From positions 372,001 through 436,000 of the forward strand of contig NZ_MDGQ01000003.1 in assembly GCF_001747105.1 (NCBI RefSeq): a stretch of DNA of 64,000 bases, in the 5' to 3' direction. How positions within the stretch are numbered: the first letter of the stretch is position 1; every line of letters starts with the position of its first letter. The DNA comes from Roseivirga misakiensis (GTDB taxonomy: Bacteria; Bacteroidota; Bacteroidia; Cytophagales; Cyclobacteriaceae). Below are positions 25,931 through 33,069 of this stretch, in pieces. Both the position numbers and the translations under genes were made by a program. The notes beneath the pieces were generated by a model that saw only the letters and a program-made list of their open reading frames with translations, searched no databases and had not been told where the DNA came from.

Positions 25931-27375
25931 CAATTAGCCCTATTCAGTCTATAGATATAGGCATCCTGTTTAAAATAATTAACATGTTCAGGCTCCAAAA
26001 CCCATTGTTTCAAGCGCTCGACTTCATTTCTAGAAAAGTCTATTAGTGTCTGTTTATTTGGTAACTCTAGGCCCACAATTAAGCCATAATTCAGATTTTC
26101 ACCTAGTGGAGGTCTTATTACTCCGATAACCCGTTTGCCATCATATTCCAAATTAGCTTCGTCAATTTTCTCTTTATCCAACACTAATCCAGCGAGATTG
26201 GTACCCGAAACCACAATCAATTCATGCGCAGCATCCTCTGGCGCATAGTATTTTGACTCCCAAGTAACAGTGTTGTTACCATAAGTAATTGTACGCTTTC
26301 TAAATGTTCTAAAGGCCACATACTCAAGTGGCACTTCAATACTTTGCGAAATATTTCCATTTTTATGGAGGCTAACCGTAATATCAACGTGTTCCACACC
26401 GTTATCTTGGCCATTAAAATTCAAACTCTCAAGCCCAAAATCTAAACTGATATCAGACTCACCTTTGGCGTGTCTTAAATCATCTGAGCTTATTCCATTA
26501 AATAACACCTCATTACCGTTGACGATAACTCTGTAGGTGAAATAGTCAAAATCTAAATCAGCAGTTTGTTCGACAGTAACTTTAAAGTGAGCATAACCCC
26601 TACGGCCAGATTTTTCCAGATATTCGAGTGTCGGAACATTCCAAAAGTAGCGATCCTGAAATGCGTTTGCTTTAATAATTTGGAATTCGTCAAGATGTGC
26701 TGTTTGACCTTCGCATAAGGATATACTACAGTCATTTTCACCAACCCTTGTAATGATTGGCCTGTTATTCGAATACTTTATTCCCATCTGATGAGGACCT
26801 TCACACACTGAAGCTCGCTGTAAACACAGCTCGGTAGTATTACTCCTGTTAGTGAAGGTACTTTCTATGATTTGAGGTGCCAGTTTAATTATAAATGTAT
26901 TATTCGTTTTAGGCAGAATTACATCCAGTTCGAATAAGCCATCATTCTGCCTTGCACGATTTTTCCAATCTACCCACTGTGGTGCCTGTTGCAAATAGGT
27001 GAGGTTTTGGTTGTCTTTGACTGAAGGGAGACTTAGGTACATCTTAGCTTCAAATGACTCTTGATATTCTTCATCACTATCGAGAACAGTATAAATCACA
27101 AGTGTACTACCCATAAAAAAGACGGTCATGAAGACAATCCAAACCATATAGTTAGGAGAATCCTCTCTATTCTTGTTTAGAAATTGAGTAAGAGTTGCGG
27201 CAGAACCCGTAACCAAAAACGACCAGAATTTACTCCCTATAGTATTCAACCATGGAGGTAACTCATTCAGGATTTCGTCGCCCAAAAGCTGGGACGCTAG
27301 CCAAAAAATGAGGAGAGAAACAGTTAATGAAGAAAAGAGTACAAAAAGTACATCGAGTGGTGTCCATTTTCTCAT
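25930..27375 (-). CDS. Unknown two-helix membrane protein with large soluble domain
   Basis: I do not recognise a family. The 481-residue product has two N-terminal membrane helices (about residues 9-30 and 78-98) separated by a loop (TGSAATLTQFLNKNREDSP). After them comes a soluble region of about 380 residues, beta-rich, with Cys residues at TELCLQRASVCEG and NDCSISLCEG that could form disulfides. The C-terminal part looks like immunoglobulin-like or jelly-roll strands. With a short N-terminus, the large domain could be cytoplasmic or periplasmic; the paired Cys favour the periplasm. It is coupled to the DUF218 gene. Its promoter was not identified. Confidence 0.75.
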   Translation of the reverse strand: MRKWTPLDVLFVLFSSLTVSLLIFWLASQLLGDEILNELPPWLNTIGSKFWSFLVTGSAATLTQFLNKNREDSPNYMVWIVFMTVFFMGSTLVIYTVLDSDEEYQESFEAKMYLSLPSVKDNQNLTYLQQAPQWVDWKNRARQNDGLFELDVILPKTNNTFIIKLAPQIIESTFTNRSNTTELCLQRASVCEGPHQMGIKYSNNRPIITRVGENDCSISLCEGQTAHLDEFQIIKANAFQDRYFWNVPTLEYLEKSGRRGYAHFKVTVEQTADLDFDYFTYRVIVNGNEVLFNGISSDDLRHAKGESDISLDFGLESLNFNGQDNGVEHVDITVSLHKNGNISQSIEVPLEYVAFRTFRKRTITYGNNTVTWESKYYAPEDAAHELIVVSGTNLAGLVLDKEKIDEANLEYDGKRVIGVIRPPLGENLNYGLIVGLELPNKQTLIDFSRNEVERLKQWVLEPEHVNYFKQDAYIYRLNRAN

Positions 27376-27445
27376 AATGTGTGAATGAAGTTAATGGAAC
27401 AATATAAATAATTCAGGGCTAATTGAAGAGCGTTTGAATTTCTCA

Positions 27446-27473
27446 ATAAAAAAAGCCACTCTAGGAGTGGCTT
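27446..27473 (-). terminator. Rho-independent terminator of the IscA-type gene
   Basis: On the minus strand AAGCCACTC pairs with GAGTGGCTT across a 3-nt loop and runs into a T tract (A tract at 27446-27454 on the plus strand). It lies 27 bp downstream of the IscA-like stop codon. Confidence 0.9.
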
Positions 27474-27499
27474 AAAATTCTTAATAACACTAATTAAAA

Positions 27500-27826
27500 T
27501 TAAACCGAGAAACTTTCTCCGCAGCCACATGTACGCGACGCATTTGGATTAATAAACTGGAATCCCTTTCCGTTCAATCCGTCAGAAAAATCGAGCGTAG
27601 TACCTAAGAGGTATAACAGACTCTTTCTATCGACTAAGATTTTCACCCCTTTGTCTTCAAAAACCTCATCCTTTTCCTTGATTTCGGCATCAAATTCTAA
27701 GTCGTACATCAGTCCAGAGCATCCCCCGCCCTGTACGGCTACCCTTATATTTGAATCTTCGCTCTGACCTTCTTTAGTTCTAAGCTCTACGATCTTGTTC
27801 TTGGCTGTATCTGTTACTGTTATCAT
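27500..27826 (-). CDS. Iron-sulfur cluster assembly carrier, IscA/ErpA/SufA type
   Basis: A 108-residue A-type carrier that receives and delivers [4Fe-4S] or [2Fe-2S] clusters. The three conserved Cys are in place: GGGCSGLMY (about residue 36) and the C-terminal TCGCGESF pair (about 101 and 103). Length is standard. Its start codon overlaps the stop of an unknown gene upstream (TAATG), giving a two-gene unit closed by a strong terminator. No suf or isc genes are adjacent. The Fe-S-rich complex I genes lie about 5 kb away on the other strand. Confidence 0.93.
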   Translation of the reverse strand: MITVTDTAKNKIVELRTKEGQSEDSNIRVAVQGGGCSGLMYDLEFDAEIKEKDEVFEDKGVKILVDRKSLLYLLGTTLDFSDGLNGKGFQFINPNASRTCGCGESFSV

Positions 27827-28242
27827 TATGCTACTGGGTTAAGTACCACACTAAAAACCGTTATGGTATTAATATCTCTACCATAATAAAGTTTATCAAG
27901 TGCATCATACATATTACTGGCCGTAAAATATGAAGTATGTAACTCGCTTTCATCCTTAGCGATCCACTGGATAGTGTAGGAATTGTATTTGTCTTTGTAT
28001 GACTTTACGTAATCCAACATCTTCCTTAAAGCATCAAGCTTATCAATCCCAATCTCTGACTGAAATAGAAAAGACTGATTATGCCTTGGGTTGATGGTGA
28101 TCATATCAAGTTTTATCTTCCCTTCGGTCGCTACAAATTCAAAACTCAGTTCGCTTCCTTTTATCCCTAAGTGACTCTCGATCTTCTTTTGAAGTCTTAC
28201 ACTTTCTACATGGATATCTGTGCCTGCACCAGTCATACTCAT
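27826..28242 (-). CDS. Unknown conserved-looking protein coupled to the IscA-type carrier
   Basis: The family of this 138-residue soluble protein was not recognised. It has no Cys, signal peptide or membrane segment. It is a mixed alpha/beta protein with segments such as LSFEFVATEGKIKLDMITINPRHNQ, DALRKMLDYVKSYKDKYNSYTIQW and a C-terminal NTITVFSVVLNPVA. AAAGG lies about 8 nt before the ATG at 28242 and a second Met is at residue 3. The one-base overlap with the Fe-S carrier suggests a joint role, but nothing in the sequence shows a metal site. Confidence 0.75.
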   Translation of the reverse strand: MSMTGAGTDIHVESVRLQKKIESHLGIKGSELSFEFVATEGKIKLDMITINPRHNQSFLFQSEIGIDKLDALRKMLDYVKSYKDKYNSYTIQWIAKDESELHTSYFTASNMYDALDKLYYGRDINTITVFSVVLNPVA

Positions 28243-28326
28243 ATTGGCCTTTAATTACACTCAATTTGGTTTATTGAGCAATTATAGAAACAGCAAAAAC
28301 CTTTAATTAGTTTCCTGTTTTCATTA

Positions 28327-28334
28327 CAAAGATA
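28327..28334 (-). promoter_or_regulatory. -7 promoter element of the unknown-IscA unit
   Basis: On the minus strand the site reads TATCTTTG, an exact TAnnTTTG match, 85 bp upstream of the ATG at 28242. No clean -33 box is seen. Confidence 0.5.
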
Positions 28335-28446
28335 ACTAATCGAGAGATACTAACACTAACCATAATTGTTGTGTAAGAGGCAATCTTAAATTTTTCGCTG
28401 TTAAATTGCTCCTTCGTGAAAAAAGGATGACGAAAAAAGACCGAAT

Positions 28447-28848
28447 ATGAAAAAGATAGAACACATTGGCATTGCCGTAAAGGACTTGAACACTTCAAAC
28501 GAGCTTTTTGGAAAACTATTCGGAGAACCGCATTACAAAGTAGAAAGTGTGGCTTCTGAAGGTGTGAATACATCATTCTTTCAAGTTGGACCCAACAAGA
28601 TTGAACTTTTAGAGGCCACTAATCCCGATAGTCCGATTGCTAAGTTTCTAGAAAAACGAGGAGAAGGCATTCACCATATCGCTTACGATGTTGCGGATAT
28701 TCGAGCTGAAATGAAAAGACTTGAAGGTGAAGGCTTCACATTGCTAAATCAAGAACCCAAAAAAGGAGCAGATAATAAGCTAGTCTGTTTCCTACATCCC
28801 AAAACCACAAATGGCGTTTTGATCGAACTCTGTCAAGAGATTCAGTAA
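28447..28848 (+). CDS. mce: Methylmalonyl-CoA epimerase
   Basis: The epimerase interconverts (2S)- and (2R)-methylmalonyl-CoA in propionate and branched-chain catabolism, between propionyl-CoA carboxylase and the B12-dependent mutase. The 133-residue VOC-fold protein has the metal ligands His6 (HIGIAVKDL), Gln near 47 (FFQVGPNKIELLE), the His pair in GIHHIAYDV and Glu in VLIELCQ. Length and motifs match Bacteroidota Mce. Neither mutase nor carboxylase genes lie in the window. It is divergent from the unknown-IscA unit. Confidence 0.93.
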   Translation: MKKIEHIGIAVKDLNTSNELFGKLFGEPHYKVESVASEGVNTSFFQVGPNKIELLEATNPDSPIAKFLEKRGEGIHHIAYDVADIRAEMKRLEGEGFTLLNQEPKKGADNKLVCFLHPKTTNGVLIELCQEIQ

Positions 28849-28898
28849 GTGGTAGGTACTTTTGAGCAAACCGATTAACTATTTACTAATTTCGCGCC

Positions 28899-30308
28899 AT
28901 GGGAAGAAAGTTCAGGGGAAAACAAAAGGTACTCGAGCAAGTCAAAATTGAAGGTATTGCCGCAGAAGGCAAATGTATTGCTAGAGTAGATGAGCAAGTC
29001 GTTTTTGTTGAAAAAGTGGCCCCAGGCGATGTAGTGGATGTACGAGTGACTAGGAAAAAGCCAAATTTCATGGAGGCTACCCCAATAAAATTTCACTCAT
29101 ATTCTGAAGATCGAGTTGAGGCGTTTTGCGAACATTTTGGTACCTGTGGCGGCTGTAAATGGCAGCATATCCCCTATAAAACACAATTAAAATATAAGCA
29201 CCAGCAAGTAGTTGATAGCTTGGAAAGAATTGCCAAAGTAGAACTTCCTGAAATCACTCCTATCCTTGGGTCTTCAAATATTCAGTTTTACAGAAACAAA
29301 CTGGAATATACATTTACAAACTGGCGTTGGGTTACAAAGGAGGAAATAGACAGTGGTGATGAACTGGATCGGCGTGGATTGGGCTTCCATATCCCTGGCA
29401 GATTTGATAAGATTCTAGACATCGAAAAGTGCTTTCATCAGCCCGATCCATCGAATAAGATTCGCAATGCCGTTAAAGATTATTGTAGAAAGCATGATCT
29501 CCCCTTTTACGATATCTCTAAAAAAACTGGCTCAGTTAGAAATCTCATTATCCGAAATTCAATTCTAAATGAATGGATGGTCATTGTTCAGTTTGCGCTA
29601 GATCAATCGGAAAACGAAGGCTTATTAGAGCATTTAAAGTCAAAATTCCCGGAAATCACTTCCCTACAATACGTGATTAATAATAAGGCAAATGAGACTT
29701 TTCACGATCTTGAAGTGAAGGTTTTCCATGGTAAAGCTTACATCACAGAAGAAATGGAGGGGATTCAATTTCGAGTAGGGCCGAAATCTTTCTACCAAAC
29801 CAATGCCACTCAGGCTTATGAGTTATACAAAGTCGCTCGGGACTACGCAAATCTGTCTGGAGACGAGGTAGTTTATGACTTATATACAGGAACGGGAACC
29901 ATCGCCAATTTTGTTGCCAAACAAGCCAAAAAGGTTATCGGCATCGAATATGTAGAGGCCGCTATTGAAGACGCGAAAGTGAATTCTGAAATCAACAACA
30001 TTGAAAATACGCAGTTCTATGCTGGTGATATGAAGGAATTATTAAATGATGATTTTATGGCTAATCATGATCGGCCAGACGTCATTATCACCGACCCTCC
30101 GAGGGCTGGAATGCATGCAGATGTGGTTGATATGCTATTGAAAATCGAAGCACCCAAAATAGTCTACGTTAGCTGTAACCCTGCCACTCAAGCGAGAGAT
30201 TTAGCTTTACTAGATGCTAAATACAAAGTGACAAAAGTCCAACCAGTTGATATGTTCCCACAAACACACCATGTGGAAAATGTGGTACTCTTGGAGTTGA
30301 GGGCTTAG
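28899..30308 (+). CDS. rlmD: 23S rRNA (uracil-5-)-methyltransferase, RumA/RlmD family
   Basis: A 469-residue SAM-dependent RNA m5U methyltransferase. An N-terminal TRAM RNA-binding domain (about residues 8-65) precedes the [4Fe-4S] ligands in CEHFGTCGGC and a further Cys in IEKCFHQP. The Rossmann core has YDLYTGTGTIANFVA (SAM site) and DPPRAGMHADVV, and the catalytic nucleophile is in SCNPATQARD (about residue 426). The target is expected to be U1939 or U747 of 23S rRNA (RlmD versus RlmC cannot be separated here). It starts 50 bp after mce. Confidence 0.92.
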   Translation: MGRKFRGKQKVLEQVKIEGIAAEGKCIARVDEQVVFVEKVAPGDVVDVRVTRKKPNFMEATPIKFHSYSEDRVEAFCEHFGTCGGCKWQHIPYKTQLKYKHQQVVDSLERIAKVELPEITPILGSSNIQFYRNKLEYTFTNWRWVTKEEIDSGDELDRRGLGFHIPGRFDKILDIEKCFHQPDPSNKIRNAVKDYCRKHDLPFYDISKKTGSVRNLIIRNSILNEWMVIVQFALDQSENEGLLEHLKSKFPEITSLQYVINNKANETFHDLEVKVFHGKAYITEEMEGIQFRVGPKSFYQTNATQAYELYKVARDYANLSGDEVVYDLYTGTGTIANFVAKQAKKVIGIEYVEAAIEDAKVNSEINNIENTQFYAGDMKELLNDDFMANHDRPDVIITDPPRAGMHADVVDMLLKIEAPKIVYVSCNPATQARDLALLDAKYKVTKVQPVDMFPQTHHVENVVLLELRA

Positions 30309-30558
30309 AATCTGCGCGTACCTTGTATTAGATACTTTTTGCTATGTGCAAAGCTCGCTGGACCGATTCTGTAAGCGCAGTATATTCTTGACTGTCAATC
30401 AGTGTACTATCTAGAAGTTTGGAGCCCATACCTGCGCAATATGCTCCTGCTATGGGACTCTTGCATATCAGCCTACGCTTGAAGTCTTGTTAATATTTGA
30501 TGAATATTTCCGAAATTAAGTGGTCATGGCAGGGCATAATCCTGCTGGTGCAACTAGG

Positions 30559-30960
30559 ATGAAGCAAAAGACTCAGTTTGAAAGGTATGTTGACCGAATT
30601 TCTCAGGAGGTTTATCAGCCTGCATATTACTATACTCAGGTTAGGCAGTCCAGAGCCTTCATGAAGGATAATCTGTCGAAAAAAATTGAACTAGGTGAAA
30701 TTGCAGCAGCTGCCTGCATGTCGTCTTTCCACTTTATTAGGATTTTTAAGCTTGTCTACGGACTTACACCGAAGGAGTATCTCAAAGACCTTCGGATCGA
30801 TAGGGCGAAAGAGCTTCTAAAAGAGGGATTATCGGTGACTCAAACTTGCTTTGCGGTGGGCTATGAAAGTCTATCCACATTTTCTAGAGTATTCAAAAAA
30901 GGAACTGGTCTGTCGCCAAAAGCGTATCAAGATTTGAATAAAGCAATTTTGGATAAGTGA
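30559..30960 (+). CDS. AraC-family HTH regulator, short
   Basis: A roughly 133-residue AraC-type regulator consisting almost only of the DNA-binding domain. The two HTH motifs are visible (LGEIAAAACMSSFHFIRIFK and VTQTCFAVGYESLSTFSRVF), ending in the conserved FKKGTGLSPKAYQ. There is no N-terminal effector domain. The start may be the ATG at 30559 preceded by AGG, the ATG at 30526 or the GTG at 30520; the first 13 residues of the longest form do not look conserved. A VOC-fold gene follows after 47 bp, a pairing often seen in Bacteroidota. Confidence 0.88.
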   Translation: MKQKTQFERYVDRISQEVYQPAYYYTQVRQSRAFMKDNLSKKIELGEIAAAACMSSFHFIRIFKLVYGLTPKEYLKDLRIDRAKELLKEGLSVTQTCFAVGYESLSTFSRVFKKGTGLSPKAYQDLNKAILDK

Positions 30961-31007
30961 CCCGCCAAATAATGGAGCAGTTTTAGAGAAAATTAAACCT
31001 TAGCAAT

Positions 31008-31397
31008 ATGATATGGATTAGCGCAACTAGTATTATGGTTGATGACCAAGCGAAAGCATTAGCGTTTTACACCGAAAAACTCGGCTTCATCAAAAAAACA
31101 GATATCCCTATGGGTGAACACCGATGGTTAACGCTAGTTTCTCCCAAAGAACAAAATGGCGTAGAACTGCTTCTAGAGCCACTTGGTTTTGAACCTGCAA
31201 AGGTATTTCAAAAAGCATGTAAGGATGCCGGCATGCCATATACGGCATTTGAAGTAGACGATGTAAAGAAAGAATATGAGCGGCTGACAGGCTTGGGAGT
31301 AGAATTCTCCATTCCACCCAAGGAAGCTGGTCCAGTAATGTTTGCCGTTTTGGACGATACCTGCGGGAATAATATTCAGCTCATGCAAACCCTGTAG
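31008..31397 (+). CDS. VOC/glyoxalase-fold family protein
   Basis: A 129-residue vicinal-oxygen-chelate (glyoxalase/bleomycin resistance) fold protein with two beta-alpha-beta-beta-beta halves. The first half is SIMVDDQAKALAFYTEKLGF with WLTLVSPKEQNGVELLLEP; the second is PYTAFEVDDVKKEYERLTGLGVEF ending DDTCGNNIQLMQT. The metal-ligand positions are only partly typical (Glu in VELLLEP), so an enzymatic role is not certain. It follows the AraC regulator in the same direction, suggesting the regulator controls it. The substrate is unknown. Confidence 0.87.
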   Translation: MIWISATSIMVDDQAKALAFYTEKLGFIKKTDIPMGEHRWLTLVSPKEQNGVELLLEPLGFEPAKVFQKACKDAGMPYTAFEVDDVKKEYERLTGLGVEFSIPPKEAGPVMFAVLDDTCGNNIQLMQTL

Positions 31398-31556
31398 TGC
31401 TTAGTGATCGATTGTATTCAAATCAAAAGATCAATAGAGTTTTAGCAGGTATTTTTTCAGGCGCTTGGCTTAAGATGGGGATTGCATCAAGAACCTAATA
31501 TGTATATGTCCTCTTAAACTCAACCGCGCTAAGACTGTCTAAAAGAAAACTAAGCA

Positions 31557-32585
31557 ATGAATTTTAATACAATATGTTACTTTTTGGTCGCGATTACCAT
31601 CATGTCTTGTAGTAGCGATGAGCAAGCGACGATACCAGAAGGTCAAGAACCGCTAATAGAGCTGCACTTTACTAATCCACCAATAACAATTCAAAGTTCA
31701 GAAACACAATTTGCACCTGACATCGCCTATGATGAACATGATAAAACTACGTTTGATATTTTTTTACCTAATAGTTCATCTCCATCAGGATTAGTCATAT
31801 TTATCCATGGTGGAGGGTTTACCGGAGGTGACAAAGCTTTCATCTACAACACAAACTTCGAGAATGAAGTCAATCGGTTATTAAACAATGGTATTGCTGT
31901 GGCCACGATTAATTACAGATTGATAGAAGTAGGAGACAATGAAGGGGTTTTGAAGAGCTTAAATGATTCAAAAAGAGCCTTACAGTATATCAGGTACATT
32001 CATAAAGAGCTCAATATTGATAAAGAAAAAATTGTCTTATTCGGAACTTCAGCTGGCGCATCTACAGCACTTTGGTTGGCCACCAATGACGATTTAGCCG
32101 ACCCAAACAGTCCAGATTTGGTACTTCAAGAAAGTACAAGAGTAAGAGGGATTGCACTGAATGCGACACAATCCAGCTTAGATATTGAATCGAGGTGGCT
32201 TGGAGATGTATTCGTTGATTTTAATACATCCTTAGAAGATATCATTCAAGAATATGGAGAGGAAACCGTTTATAGTTTTTATGGAGTAAGCACCATGGAG
32301 GCATACCAGACCCCTGAAATTCAAGCATATCGAGAACAAGTAGATATGCTGTCGTTATTGTCATCGGATGACCCAGAGATTTGGGTTAGGAATACTGGCG
32401 GACATAACGATGTACCAATGACAACCAGTAGCTTCAACCATCATCCATTTCACGCTAGGGAGATAAAAGAATTTGCCGATGCTGCAGGTGTACTAAATGT
32501 GACTACCTATGGAAATCCAATTTTGTTTAGTGATCCGAATAATGAAGAATATGTGGAGTTCTTAACTCGGAAAATAAACGAATAG
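31557..32585 (+). CDS. Lipoprotein alpha/beta-hydrolase (esterase/lipase, HSL-like)
   Basis: A 342-residue envelope lipoprotein esterase. The signal peptide ends in a lipobox (IMSC, Cys18). The oxyanion-hole motif HGGGF (about residues 83-87) and nucleophile motif GTSAGAS (Ser165) are those of the hormone-sensitive-lipase family. A HND segment (GGHNDVPM, about 282) may carry the acid-base partners. It likely hydrolyses a carboxylic ester outside the inner membrane; the substrate is unknown. It stands alone, 159 bp after the VOC gene and before a 484-bp gene-free stretch. Confidence 0.88.
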   Translation: MNFNTICYFLVAITIMSCSSDEQATIPEGQEPLIELHFTNPPITIQSSETQFAPDIAYDEHDKTTFDIFLPNSSSPSGLVIFIHGGGFTGGDKAFIYNTNFENEVNRLLNNGIAVATINYRLIEVGDNEGVLKSLNDSKRALQYIRYIHKELNIDKEKIVLFGTSAGASTALWLATNDDLADPNSPDLVLQESTRVRGIALNATQSSLDIESRWLGDVFVDFNTSLEDIIQEYGEETVYSFYGVSTMEAYQTPEIQAYREQVDMLSLLSSDDPEIWVRNTGGHNDVPMTTSSFNHHPFHAREIKEFADAAGVLNVTTYGNPILFSDPNNEEYVEFLTRKINE

Positions 32586-33069
32586 CTTTACCATTTCTTA
32601 AAATCAAGACCTCGATGATCTTAACATTCCATTGGCATAAGTTTGAGTATTCCTGTCCAGAATAAATGATTCATCTAGTATTGAGGCGTTTGGCCACTTG
32701 AATATTTAGAGCATAGTGGTGGAGAGGTTACTCAACGATGTCAACGCATAAGCCATTTAAATAATAACAGTCCCCAAAAGTCTGGCATTCTAAATTCGAA
32801 TCACTCCAACTCAGAAGATTACAAATCTGATCATTTTGGCCATAAAAGGCTAAATCAGGAATTAACTCAGTCCGGTTTTGAGGCTGAAGTCATCACCATG
32901 ACTCTAAAATGAGATCATAAAATCTAGGGCAAATTCACAAGTGAGGGCTATATTGTAGGGTGGCAAAGCAAAGACTTTCAGCTGATTCATTGAATATGAG
33001 CTATCTGAACTTGTCTCTAGCCACTCGAATCAGAACTTTTTATTATCATTTCACACAAAAACTTAAAAA
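32586..33069. other. 484-bp gene-free stretch
   Basis: No convincing gene, tRNA or repeat is seen between the esterase and the S9 peptidase genes. There are only short open frames; one near 32942-33000 reads like the end of a protein (GYIVGWQSKDFQLIH) but is cut by stops just upstream. It may hold a decayed gene and the promoter of the S9 peptidase. Confidence 0.4.
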
